DNA from: Paenibacillus odorifer
Lineage (GTDB): Bacteria > Bacillota > Bacilli > Paenibacillales > Paenibacillaceae
Assembly: GCF_000758725.1 (NCBI RefSeq)
Contig: NZ_CP009428.1
Span: 5,456,001-5,520,000, forward strand
DNA: 64,000 bases
Direction of reading: 5' to 3'
Positions 52,421-61,536 of this stretch are shown here, piece by piece (position 1 is the first letter of the stretch; each line of letters starts with the position of its first letter). The translations under genes and the position numbers were made by a program. The notes under the pieces were generated by a model. The model saw only the letters and a list, made by a program, of their open reading frames with translations, did no database searches and was not told the origin of the DNA.

Positions 52421-53857
52421 TTATTTAGTCAGTTGCAGCCCTTTACCGCCTTGGATAACCCATACGCTGTCGCCGCTCACAATCGCAAGCTTGCTTCCGT
52501 CTTTAGATACAGATACTTCAGATACATCTTCAGCCGTACGGAACAGTTCGGTCTTTGCACCACTACCATCGATAGAATAGATCACTGTGCTTCCGTCTGC
52601 CGTAGTACCTGCCACTACCAAACCATTGCTTACGCCAGTGGACCAATTCACTTCGATATCAAGTGCAATATTAGTGCTGGTTGCGTCCGCTTTTACAAGC
52701 TTCAGGGTATTCTTCGCATTGCCGTCTGCATCTGCGCTCAGGTATGCCACATTTCCATCAGCCAAAATCTCTGGGTAAAGCTTGTTATCTGCTGTAGTTG
52801 TTAGTGCAGCTGGTTTAGCATCTTTTGTAGCCAAATCAAGCTTGTAAAGCTGCTCTCCTGCCGAGCTAAAGTCAACCGTAAGAGAATCTTCTGTGCTGTC
52901 TGCATCATTTTTAGCAACACCCGTCAAATTAACGATATAAACGGCGCTTTTTTCGTCAGCAGAAATACGCAGTTCGGATTTATTCTCAACCTTGTCAGCC
53001 AATACGGATTTAACATCACCAGTCTCTACTGAGATTTTAGCGATTTTTTCTTGCTTGTCTCCTTGGATGAAATAAATGCTTTTCCCATCTTTGGACCAAA
53101 CCAGATCTGTCTTCACACTATTGTCGGTGCCTAGTGTTTTAACAGCTCCGCTAGACAAATTAATCAGATTCAGCAAACCTTTCTCATCATTAAAAGCTCC
53201 CCACTGTTGATCCGGCGATACTGCAAAGTCTACTGCACTGTCATTTGACGAAAACACTTCATAGTTACCTGGTTCTGTACTGAATTTGATAAGCTGAGTA
53301 GTTTCAGCATCACTTTTGTTCGCAATCAGGTTGCCAGCTGCCGTCCAGTGCAAAGTATCAAACAAACCTTCAGGACGTGCAAAGCTCAAAATCGTGCTAG
53401 CATCAGCGTCCAGCTCTCCACCTAATGCAGTAACTAACTTAGTAAGCTCTACATAGGTTTTACCGTTATAAAATACTGGAGCAACTGTGAACGATTCGGA
53501 ATTACCATCTACTTGATAGCTCTTTGAGCCTGTTTTGAGTTGAACATTATGTAGTCCTTTGCTGTCATTAAGTTCAAACCCGCTTGTTCCCAGTACTACC
53601 TTAGCCCCAATTTCTCCAGCTACCTGAGTCAGCGAGTAAAGCTTGTAACCACTGCTGTTAATGGTGTTAAACACAATCGGCGTTCCGTTTACATTCCAAG
53701 TAGTTGTACCTTCTTTAACTGCTGTTGCAGCAGCAACTTGATTGGTAGCTACAGATTTTACATTACTGCCGGTGCTAGCTGCAGATACACTTCCAACGCC
53801 TACTGTTGCAAGAAGTGCTGAAGCCAACGTTGCGCTAATCCATTTACTGTTTTTCAA
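52421..53857 (-). CDS. Secreted stalk-domain and beta-propeller-like protein upstream of pstS
   Basis: 478 residues. Signal peptide (about 1-27, ending SVSAAS). An N-terminal region (about 45-155) resembles the copper amine oxidase-type stalk domain (KLYSLTQVAGEIGAKVVLGT, VFYNGKTYVELTKLVTALGG). The remaining part consists of repeated beta-strand motifs of TolB/YWTD type (FAVSPDQQWGAFNDEKGLLN, DLVWSKDGKSIYFIQGD, ELRISADEKSAVYIVN, EVSVSKDGSKLAIVSGD), likely a propeller. It is the first gene before pstS-pstC-pstA with no terminator between. A phosphate-linked role is inferred from position only. Confidence 0.72.
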   Translation of the reverse strand: MKNSKWISATLASALLATVGVGSVSAASTGSNVKSVATNQVAAATAVKEGTTTWNVNGTPIVFNTINSSGYKLYSLTQVAGEIGAKVVLGTSGFELNDSKGLHNVQLKTGSKSYQVDGNSESFTVAPVFYNGKTYVELTKLVTALGGELDADASTILSFARPEGLFDTLHWTAAGNLIANKSDAETTQLIKFSTEPGNYEVFSSNDSAVDFAVSPDQQWGAFNDEKGLLNLINLSSGAVKTLGTDNSVKTDLVWSKDGKSIYFIQGDKQEKIAKISVETGDVKSVLADKVENKSELRISADEKSAVYIVNLTGVAKNDADSTEDSLTVDFSSAGEQLYKLDLATKDAKPAALTTTADNKLYPEILADGNVAYLSADADGNAKNTLKLVKADATSTNIALDIEVNWSTGVSNGLVVAGTTADGSTVIYSIDGSGAKTELFRTAEDVSEVSVSKDGSKLAIVSGDSVWVIQGGKGLQLTK

Positions 53858-53887
53858 TTAGATTCACCCTTTTCGTATAGGTAACTG

Positions 53888-53916
53888 CTAATGTCATTTT
53901 CGTCTACAATTGTCAA
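53888..53916 (-). promoter_or_regulatory. Candidate promoter of the pst unit
   Basis: TTGACA (53911-53916) on the minus strand with a weak CATTAG at the -10 position after 17 nt. TTACA/CAACA words nearby could be Pho-box remnants, but their spacing (13 and 9) is not the regular 11 bp. Confidence 0.35.
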
Positions 53917-54089
53917 TTCTGTTGCAGAGGAATGTAATGGAAATATTAACTAGTATTCTTTTTTTAAAAAAACCAGGTAACCAAATGAACTAAGCAGCAA
54001 AAACAGCCTCTTTTCGTAAAAAGGTGCTCGGTGTGGCTGCCTTATTTAGTTGGAGAATTGTTTGGAACTTTGGGGTGACGTAGGGACTA

Positions 54090-54510
54090 ATTTGATATTG
54101 CAGGCGCGTGGAGGGAACTTGTTGCTGAGGTGGGTGGGTGGAGTATATTGCGGAGTTCGCTTGGAGTGTGGGGAACGTATTACGGTGGTCGCTTGGCGCG
54201 TAGGGGAAGCTTGTTGCTGAGGTCGATGGGCACGTGGAGTATATTTCGGAGGTCGCTTGGAGTGTAGGGGAAGCTTGTTGCTGAGGTCGATGGGCACGTG
54301 GAGTATATTACGGAGGTCGCTTGGAGTGTGGGGAACGTATTACGGTGGTCGATGGGCACGTGGAGTATATTTCGGAGGTCGCTTGGTGCGTGGGAGAGCC
54401 TTGTTGCTGAGATCGATGGGCACATGGAGTATATTGCGGAGGTCGCTTGGAGTGTGGGGAACGTATTACGGTGGTCGCTTGGCGCGTGGGGGAAGCTTGT
54501 TATGTGGCTG
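54090..54510. repeat. 30-34 bp imperfect tandem repeat array
   Basis: The phrase GGTCG(C/A)T(T/G)GG recurs at 54187, 54221, 54251, 54285, 54315, 54347, 54377, 54411 (variant), 54441 and 54473. It is followed by variants of GGAGTATATTTCGGA or GGGGAAGCTTGTTGCTGA. Open frames through it on both strands are by-products. It lies directly upstream of the 51-bp array. Confidence 0.85.
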
Positions 54511-54591
54511 CTGCTTACAATTTAAAAACTAACTGGTCTGTTGTGGCGCATTCTGCGTAAGGATCATCGTAGGAGATTCGGCTGATTGTAC

Positions 54592-55250
54592 GGGATTTAT
54601 ACCGTTCTTTTGAACTTTAGCGGGATAGACCTCATTGTAAGGGATTTATACCGTTCTTTTACTAACTTTAGCGGGATTGAGCTCACTGTACGGGATTTAT
54701 ACTGTTCTTTTGCTAACTTTAGCGGGATTGAGCTCATTGTGCGGGATTTATACCGTTCTTTTGCTAACTTTAGCGGGATTGAGCTCATTGTGCGGGATTT
54801 ATACCGTTCTTTTGCTAACTTTAGCGGGGTTGAGCTCATTGTACGGGATTTATACCGTTCTTTTACTGACTTCAGCGGGATTGGGCTCATTGTACGGGAT
54901 TTATACCGTTCTTTTGCTAATTTTAGCGGGATTGAGCTCATCGTACGGGATTTATACCGTTCTTTTGCTAACTTCATCGGGATTGAGCTCATTGTACGGG
55001 ATTTATACCGTTCTTTTGCTTGATTTATCTAGATCATGCTTATTTAGTGGCATTTATGCCTTTCTTTTAGCTGATTTAACTGGATCGACGCCATTTAAGG
55101 GCATTTATGCCTTTCTTTTAGCTGATTTAACTGGATCGGCGCCATTTAAGGGCATTTATGCCTTTCTATTACCTAGTTTAGGCGGACTGACGCTATTTAG
55201 TGGCACTTTTGCCTTTCATTCAAATCATCTCTATATACATAGTAAAAGGA
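54592..55250. repeat. 51-bp periodic palindromic array, 13 units
   Basis: Cores start at 54592, 54641, 54692 and then every 51 bp to 55202. The first nine carry GGGATTTATACCGTTC, the same core as in the 9656-10470 array. Three of the last four carry GGCATTTATGCC, a perfect palindrome inside AAGGGCATTTATGCCTTT, and the final one a variant, GGCACTTTTGCC. Spacers are conserved within each part (CTAACTTTAGCGGGATTGAG; then CTTTTAGCTGATTTAACTGG). The latter resembles the spacer CTTTAGCTGATATATAGG of the 188-bp element at 6292. No SD or real gene; 55251-55346 is AT-rich with no feature. Confidence 0.9.
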
Positions 55251-55346
55251 CAAGTTGAATTAACAAACCTCAATTGGGATTAAGCTAATACTGTGGGATA
55301 CATTTGTATAAAATATATGGTTTACAATTCCTAACTTTTGATGCAA

Positions 55347-55374
55347 GATAATGAGTGAGTACTCACTCATTATC
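55347..55374. promoter_or_regulatory. 28-bp perfect palindrome, likely TetR-family operator
   Basis: GATAATGAGTGAGT followed directly by its reverse complement ACTCACTCATTATC. A long inverted repeat of this form is typical of TetR/AcrR operators. The TetR gene at 57348 is in the unit it precedes, so autoregulation is likely. The GATAAT at its left edge could be the -10; no convincing -35 was fixed. Confidence 0.8.
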
Positions 55375-55512
55375 TAATCAGAGTGTACAGAGCAGTATAA
55401 TTCAGGAATATCTCAACACCTTCTACACCTTCATCACCATCACCACCACCTTATCAGCAACATCTTCAACTCAAGCAAGTATCCCAGAACATTCAGAATC
55501 GAGGAGATAAAC

Positions 55513-56244
55513 ATGGGTTCAGAGGTTCCAGTTATTTCAGTGAGCCATGTCGGGAAAGCGTTTGGAGAGAAACAGGTGCTCGAGGATATTTCGCTTCAAG
55601 TGGAACGTGCGGAAACCTTTGGCATACTAGGGCCATCCGGCTCAGGAAAAACAACATTAGTGAAGCTGCTTACAGGTATCGATGAGGCAACCTCCGGCGA
55701 GGTGAAAATACTTGGCGTGGCGATGCCGAAGCTGACTATGCTGCAACAGATTGGGTATATGGCCCAGTCTGATGCCTTGTACACGGAGCTTAGCGCGAAG
55801 GAGAATCTGGAGTTTTTTGCAGCGCTATATGGACTAAAGGGGGAGCAACGCTCCAAACGCATCACAGCCGTAATGGAGATCGTTAATTTACAAGATCATT
55901 TGCGAAAAAGAGTAGACCAATACTCCGGCGGGATGAAACGCCGCTTATCATTGGCGATCGCGCTGCTGCATGAACCGCCGCTGCTTATTCTTGATGAACC
56001 TACAGTTGGTATAGACCCGGTGCTGCGGCTATCCATCTGGAAAGAACTAAAAGCTCTGAACCAGAAAGGCACCACCATTGTGCTGACCACGCATGTCATG
56101 GATGAGGCTGAAAAATGTGACCGGCTCGGAATGATCCGTGATGGCAAGCTACTTGCCGCCGACACGCCTGCCGGACTGCTGCAAGCCACCGGTTCAGCTT
56201 CTATTGAAGAAGCCTTTTTATATTATGGAGGTGTGCGTTCATGA
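55513..56244 (+). CDS. ABC transporter ATP-binding protein (drug/lipid exporter type)
   Basis: 243 residues: Walker A LGPSGSGKTTLVKLL, signature YSGGMKRRLSLAIALL, Walker B PLLILDEPTVGIDPVL, H-loop VLTTHVMDEAEKC. It resembles the ATPases of ABC-2 multidrug or antibiotic exporters. ATG 55513 is preceded by GAGGAGATAAAC. The stop overlaps the permease start by 4 bp, and the operator palindrome lies 139 bp upstream. Substrate unknown; a TetR regulator in the unit suggests induction by a toxic ligand. Confidence 0.93.
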   Translation: MGSEVPVISVSHVGKAFGEKQVLEDISLQVERAETFGILGPSGSGKTTLVKLLTGIDEATSGEVKILGVAMPKLTMLQQIGYMAQSDALYTELSAKENLEFFAALYGLKGEQRSKRITAVMEIVNLQDHLRKRVDQYSGGMKRRLSLAIALLHEPPLLILDEPTVGIDPVLRLSIWKELKALNQKGTTIVLTTHVMDEAEKCDRLGMIRDGKLLAADTPAGLLQATGSASIEEAFLYYGGVRS

Positions 56245-57290
56245 GAATCCGAGCGATCACCTTAAGGATTTTGCGGCAATTTATTCATGATAAAAGAACG
56301 ATGGCATTAATGTTCATTGCACCGCTCCTCGTTCTAAGCTTAATGAGCTTGGTCTTCAACGGTGACGCCTATGAACCAAAAATCGGTGTGTCCGGTGTAC
56401 CTCTAAATATGTCAGCTGCGTTAAAAGAACAAAATGCCACCATCAAAGAATATGCCAGCGTAGAGCTGGGAAAAGAAGCTTTAGTAGAAGGGAAAATTGA
56501 CGCTTTGATCACTTTGAACGGAACCGCCGGAGATTCGCAAGTTACGCCTCAAGTGCTGTTAGAAGGTAGCAACCCTACAGCCAACAAGGCAGTAATCATG
56601 ACGCTTCAACAAATCTCCCAGAAGCTTCTTCCAAGCACAAAGGAACAATTACAGCCGCAGATCAGCTATCTTTACGGTTCTGAGAATATGAAGACGATCG
56701 ACCGTTTCGGTCCCATTATGATTGGCGTATTTGTTTTCTTTTTCGTATTCTTGATTGCAGGTGTATCCTTCTTAAGGGAACGAACCACAGGCACTCTTGA
56801 ACGCCTACTTTCGACTCCATTAAAAAGATGGGAGATTGTGCTCGGGTATGTATGTGGTTTCGGCATATTTACCGTTTTTCAGGCGCTATTGATCTCATGG
56901 TATTCCATACAGATTCTTGGCATTATGATGACAGGCAGCTTTGGTTACGTATTGCTGATCACATTACTCCTATCGATGACAGCGCTGACGTTGGGCACAC
57001 TGCTGTCGGCTTTTGCAGCCAATGAGTTGCAGATGATTCAGTTCATTCCGCTCATTATAGTGCCACAAATCTTCCTCAGTGGATTATTCCCGCTCGATAC
57101 CCTTCCACTGTGGCTCCAGCGCGTTGGCCTCGCTACACCGATCTATTACGGATCAGAAGCTCTGATGGACATTATGGTCCGTGGCAAAGGATGGAGCGCA
57201 ATTGCACTGGATGTCTATGTACTAATAGGATTTTCGCTGCTATTTATGCTGCTGAATGTATTGGCACTGCGCAAACATCGCAAAATGTAA
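56241..57290 (+). CDS. ABC-2 type exporter permease
   Basis: 349 residues. One N-terminal helix (about 20-40), an extracellular domain (45-165) and five C-terminal helices. The ABC-2 signature is in SFLRERTTGTLERLLSTPLKRWEIVLGY-type sequence (about 178-200), and FIPLIIVPQIFLSGLFPLDTLP lies later, as in YhgE/DrrB-type permeases. Overlaps the ATPase gene by 4 bp. Forms the transporter with it. Confidence 0.92.
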   Translation: MRIRAITLRILRQFIHDKRTMALMFIAPLLVLSLMSLVFNGDAYEPKIGVSGVPLNMSAALKEQNATIKEYASVELGKEALVEGKIDALITLNGTAGDSQVTPQVLLEGSNPTANKAVIMTLQQISQKLLPSTKEQLQPQISYLYGSENMKTIDRFGPIMIGVFVFFFVFLIAGVSFLRERTTGTLERLLSTPLKRWEIVLGYVCGFGIFTVFQALLISWYSIQILGIMMTGSFGYVLLITLLLSMTALTLGTLLSAFAANELQMIQFIPLIIVPQIFLSGLFPLDTLPLWLQRVGLATPIYYGSEALMDIMVRGKGWSAIALDVYVLIGFSLLFMLLNVLALRKHRKM

Positions 57291-57347
57291 TTTCACAAAA
57301 GCTATTATCATTGAAACAAAATGAATCAAGCATGGAGGGTTATTGTA

Positions 57348-58037
57348 ATGAAAGAGCAAGTTTCTACGGAACAAAATATAGAAGAGCAGTGGATAGAAGA
57401 GCTGCTGACCCTTGGCAAAGACGAGAAACTGACACCGAAGCAGATTTCTATTCTACAAGCGGCGATTGAGGTATTTTCCGAAAAAGGATACTCTGCGACT
57501 TCAACGAGTGAAATTTCTCAGAAAGCGGGCGTGGCGGAGGGAACGATTTTTCGCTATTACAAGACTAAAAATGATCTGCTGCTTGCCATAGTAGGTCCTA
57601 CCATGAGTCGCATGCTTGCGCCTTTTGTGCTGCGGAATTTCAACGGCGTGCTCGATATGCCCTACGACAGCTTCGAAGAGTTCCTGAGGGCATTTATGAT
57701 CAATCGGCTGGATTTCGCCCGCAAGAATTTTAAAATTCTTAAGATTCTTATTCAGGAGATTCCTTTTCAGCCAACAGTTAGAGCTCAGTTTGTAGAGAAT
57801 ATTCTTAGCAAAATACTGGAGCGCGTGATTGATATTGTTGAACATTTTAAAGAAAAGGGTGAAATCATCGAGGTGCCTACACCCACACTTATACGCTTCA
57901 CACTCTCGTCTGTCGTAGGTTATTTGATGAATCGCTTGCTGCTGCAGCCAGATAAGGACTGGAATGACGAGGAAGAAATCAACCTGACGATCGCTTTTAT
58001 CATGCATGGAATAAGTAAAGCAACACCCCCTATTTGA
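57348..58037 (+). CDS. TetR/AcrR-family transcriptional regulator
   Basis: 229 residues from ATG 57348 (SD GGAGGGTTATTG); the frame opens at 57321 without an SD. The N-terminal HTH is clear: ILQAAIEVFSEKGYSATSTS, then EISQKAGVAEGTIFRYYKTK. The C-terminal ligand domain is variable. It is the third gene of the ABC unit and most likely represses it through the palindrome at 55347. Ligand unknown. Confidence 0.93.
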   Translation: MKEQVSTEQNIEEQWIEELLTLGKDEKLTPKQISILQAAIEVFSEKGYSATSTSEISQKAGVAEGTIFRYYKTKNDLLLAIVGPTMSRMLAPFVLRNFNGVLDMPYDSFEEFLRAFMINRLDFARKNFKILKILIQEIPFQPTVRAQFVENILSKILERVIDIVEHFKEKGEIIEVPTPTLIRFTLSSVVGYLMNRLLLQPDKDWNDEEEINLTIAFIMHGISKATPPI

Positions 58038-58118
58038 TGCGCACGCCCGTTCTGTTATCATAAGTACTATATTAAATTCGGACTTTTCGAGATCAAGTTA
58101 TGAGAAAGGAATTATGTT

Positions 58119-61100
58119 ATGGGCTTTAGTGTATCAGAACGGGTTATCAAACTGCTGTGCGGCAAGTCTATTTTTGAAAAAGGATTAGCTTATTACCAAA
58201 CTGAAAGTGTCGATATAATTGAAGTTGAAGAATACAATGTCTCCATTCCAGATTTGCCCCGCTCTCGATATGAAGCCATTGTTCAGGGGGCGATCGACTA
58301 TGAAGTTATGGTGGTCATTGATATTGATGGGGACGTCCAGGCAGAGTGTAATTGTCCAGCCTACTCCCATGGCGGGCCATTCTGTAAACATATCGCGGCT
58401 GTGCTAATCAACGTTGACGCCCTTAAAAATGGCCGAGATCGTTCAGAGCTTACCGGAGCTTCGCACCTGTCTTCTATAGAAGATACTGAGATTCTAACCC
58501 CACGTATTTTTACAGATACTGCGCGAGACAACGGGGGAAAGTCCAGAGATCAACAGCTCGTGAGCAGCCTACTGGGGATGTTCGGCAACCATACACCGCG
58601 TCCTAGCGGTACGGGGGCTTTTGTAGATAACAGACTTCCTCTAAATATAGAGTTTACATGCAAGCCATTCACCTATAGTTATAGCCACACCATGCTGGGT
58701 ATAGAAATGAAAGTCGGTCCAAAACGTCTATATATTGTTCAGAAAATAAGAGGATTTCTAGAAAGTGTACACCGCGGAGAATCCTTTGAATTCACGAAAC
58801 ATTTTATCTATGATCCTGCCATTTACAGCTTTCGGAAGGAAGATAATGTTGTTCTACAGAAGCTGATTGATATTGTATTAAATGAAAAAATGTACCGTGA
58901 TAACGTCACTCCTTACTCACCTTATGGGGGGAGTATTGGGGGAGATCGGTTGCTGGCCGTCCCTCCTTTTTTCTGGGAGTCGCTTCAGCCTGCGCTTTCA
59001 GAGGTCTCTTCGGTATTTTTGCAACAAGAAGAGATGCTGTACGAAGGCATCCATGTGTCTAATGAGGCACCTCCACTCAGCTTTGAATTTGAACAGGCAG
59101 AAGAGGACGGATATCATCTGGATATTCAAGGACTTGAGCAGATTTCGGTCTTAGAAGATTACGGGATGGTACTATCGGAAGGTAAGTTGCTGAAGCTATC
59201 CCCTCAAGAATGTATACGCCTTGCTGAAATGAAAAAAATGCTGGATTCCTCCCGCCGAAATGGTATCGATATTGCCCCCGAGCAAATGGAGTCTTTTATG
59301 GACAAGGTTATTCCTGGTCTGAAAAAGCTGGGCAACGTCCATATCGCCGACTCCATTGCGGATCGGATTGTCCAACATAGGCTTATCGCGAGGCTTTATC
59401 TGGATCGTGTGAGAGATCGGCTGCTCGCCGGACTAGAATTCCAATATGGTGACATTGTGATCAATCCTTTAGATGAAAAAGCCCATGTTCGCGGGACGAA
59501 TTTGATTCTTTTGCGAGACGGGGAGGGAGAAGCTCGTATTCTGGAGCTGATGGAGCACGAATCTTTCGCTAAAACCGAGGGCGGATATATTATGACAGAC
59601 GAAGAGGGCGAATATGATTTTTTGTACCATACCATTCCGCTGCTGGAACCGCTACTTTCGGTTTATGCGACCTCCGCAGTCAAAGCAAGACTGTTCACGA
59701 GCACTACACCCCCAAAGGTGAGCATTAGTTGGAATGAAAAGACGGACTGGCTTGATTTTAAATTCGATATGGGCGGGATTCCAGAAGCTGAGATTGTTAT
59801 GGTTCTGAAATCCCTGCAGGAAAAACGCAGATACTACCGCTTGCCTGATGGAGCCCTGCTACCGCTGGAGAGCGAGGAGCTTCAAGAAATCATTACCTTT
59901 ATGAATGATATAGGCATCCGGGAAGGTGAGATCAAAGGGGTGGAGTTTTCTCTGCCCGTTGTTCGTGGGTTACATTTGACCTCCACGGATGCTAAGAGTG
60001 ACTCCATTAAGCTGGGCAGATCCTTTAAAAGGTTACTTGCGAACATGCGGAATCCGGAGAATCTTGATTTCCCTATACCTGACAGTCTGGTTCCTGTGCT
60101 AAGGGATTATCAACAGTATGGGTTTCAGTGGCTGAAGACGTTGGCCCATTACCATTTTGGTGGTATTTTGGCGGATGATATGGGGTTAGGCAAAACGCTG
60201 CAAAGTATCGCTTTTCTCCTGTCAGAACTTCCAGAGATCCGCCAGAATGGGCTGCCTGCCCTAATTGTCGCTCCTGCGTCTCTCACTTATAACTGGCTTA
60301 ATGAGCTTAAAAAATTCACGCCAGTGATCAAAGCTGTCATTGCAGACGGTAGTCTAATTGAGCGCGGGCGGATTTTAAAAAATACAGCAAAAGCTGATGT
60401 AATCATCACCTCTTATCCGCTGCTCCGCAGAGATGTTCAGTTGTATGCCAAAAAGTCTTTTCATACCCTGATTCTCGATGAAGCACAAACTATAAAAAAC
60501 CATACTACACAGACAGCCCAAGCTGTAATGGCGCTTCAAGCCCGGCACCGTTTTGCACTTACGGGTACTCCTGTGGAGAATGCGTTGGAAGATTTATGGT
60601 CCATTTTCGGCACCGTGTTCCCTGGGTTATTTCCAGGCAAAAAAGCTTTTCACGATTTACCAAGAGAAACGGTTGCGAAGCGGGCGCGTCCCTTTTTGCT
60701 GCGGCGCTTAAAGAGTGATGTGTTAAAGGAACTTCCGGACAAAATTGAGTCCGTACAAGCATGTGAACTGCTGCCGGAGCAAAAAAAGTTATATGTAGCT
60801 TATCTTGCCCGTTTGAAAAAAGAGGCGCTTAAGCATTTGACCCAAGATAGTTTCGGCAATAATAATCGGATCAAAGTTCTGGCGGGACTAACTCGTCTGC
60901 GCCAGTTGTGCTGCCACCCTGCTCTTTTTGTCGATGGATATGAAGGAAGCTCTGCTAAATTCGAGCAGCTGCTCGAAATCATAGAAGAATGTCGCAGTTC
61001 GGGTAAACGTATGTTAGTATTCTCACAATTCACAGAGATGCTGGGCCTGATTGGGCGTGAACTAGGATATCAGGGCATTCCATACTTTTATTTAGATGGT

Positions 61101-61463
61101 CAAACGCCTGTTTCTCAACGAGTAGATTTATGTAATAAATTTAATGAAGGAGAGCGGGATATTTTCTTAATCTCCTTAAAGGCCGGCGGGACCGGGCTCA
61201 ACTTAACTGGGGCAGATACTGTAATCCTTTACGATTTATGGTGGAACCCTGCCGTCGAGCAGCAAGCAGCGGATCGGGCTCACCGGATCGGACAGAAAAA
61301 TGTAGTACAAGTAATTCGTCTAGTCACCCAAGGCACCGTAGAGGACAAGATGTATGAGCTGCAGCAGAAGAAAAAGAACTTGATCGATGAGGTCATCCAG
61401 CCAGGTCAGGAAAGCTTGTCTACCCTCACAGAGCAAGACATCCGGGAGATTCTGATGATCTAA
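58119..61463 (+). CDS. SNF2-family helicase with N-terminal SWIM zinc finger
   Basis: 1114 residues. The SWIM motif CxCx9CxH is formed by Cys77, Cys79, Cys89 and His91 (AECNCPAYSHGGPFCKHIA). A bacterial SNF2-associated region fills about 150-640. The SNF2 ATPase follows with LADDMGLGKTLQSIAFLL (about 685) and LILDEAQTIKN. The helicase C-terminal lobe has GTGLNLTGADTVILYD and ADRAHRIGQKNVVQVIRL. Members translocate on DNA; their role in bacteria is poorly known. ATG 58119 with AAAGGAATTATGTT upstream. It runs alone, 81 bp after the TetR gene, and ends at a bidirectional terminator. Confidence 0.94.
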   Translation: MGFSVSERVIKLLCGKSIFEKGLAYYQTESVDIIEVEEYNVSIPDLPRSRYEAIVQGAIDYEVMVVIDIDGDVQAECNCPAYSHGGPFCKHIAAVLINVDALKNGRDRSELTGASHLSSIEDTEILTPRIFTDTARDNGGKSRDQQLVSSLLGMFGNHTPRPSGTGAFVDNRLPLNIEFTCKPFTYSYSHTMLGIEMKVGPKRLYIVQKIRGFLESVHRGESFEFTKHFIYDPAIYSFRKEDNVVLQKLIDIVLNEKMYRDNVTPYSPYGGSIGGDRLLAVPPFFWESLQPALSEVSSVFLQQEEMLYEGIHVSNEAPPLSFEFEQAEEDGYHLDIQGLEQISVLEDYGMVLSEGKLLKLSPQECIRLAEMKKMLDSSRRNGIDIAPEQMESFMDKVIPGLKKLGNVHIADSIADRIVQHRLIARLYLDRVRDRLLAGLEFQYGDIVINPLDEKAHVRGTNLILLRDGEGEARILELMEHESFAKTEGGYIMTDEEGEYDFLYHTIPLLEPLLSVYATSAVKARLFTSTTPPKVSISWNEKTDWLDFKFDMGGIPEAEIVMVLKSLQEKRRYYRLPDGALLPLESEELQEIITFMNDIGIREGEIKGVEFSLPVVRGLHLTSTDAKSDSIKLGRSFKRLLANMRNPENLDFPIPDSLVPVLRDYQQYGFQWLKTLAHYHFGGILADDMGLGKTLQSIAFLLSELPEIRQNGLPALIVAPASLTYNWLNELKKFTPVIKAVIADGSLIERGRILKNTAKADVIITSYPLLRRDVQLYAKKSFHTLILDEAQTIKNHTTQTAQAVMALQARHRFALTGTPVENALEDLWSIFGTVFPGLFPGKKAFHDLPRETVAKRARPFLLRRLKSDVLKELPDKIESVQACELLPEQKKLYVAYLARLKKEALKHLTQDSFGNNNRIKVLAGLTRLRQLCCHPALFVDGYEGSSAKFEQLLEIIEECRSSGKRMLVFSQFTEMLGLIGRELGYQGIPYFYLDGQTPVSQRVDLCNKFNEGERDIFLISLKAGGTGLNLTGADTVILYDLWWNPAVEQQAADRAHRIGQKNVVQVIRLVTQGTVEDKMYELQQKKKNLIDEVIQPGQESLSTLTEQDIREILMI

Positions 61464-61482
61464 ATAACAATGTTTGAGAAAA

Positions 61483-61530
61483 AATCAGGGATATCCTGCA
61501 GCCTCTATGGCTATCGGGATATCCCTTTTC
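61483..61530. terminator. Bidirectional terminator between the SNF2 and collagen-like genes
   Basis: AGGGATATCC / GGATATCCCT outer stem with inner AGCC / GGCT. TTTTCTTC follows on plus and GATTTTTTCTC on minus. It serves the convergent genes on both sides. Confidence 0.88.
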
Positions 61531-61536
61531 TTCAGA

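Noticed and set aside
54046..54425. Minus-strand frames with PIDLSNKLPLHSKRPP-like repeats
   Set aside because: Produced by the ~30-bp DNA repeat; no SD and overlapping alternatives.
54586..55258. Repeat-encoded frames on both strands of the 51-bp array
   Set aside because: Same reason: several overlapping frames are open at once, none has an SD, and they reflect DNA repetition.
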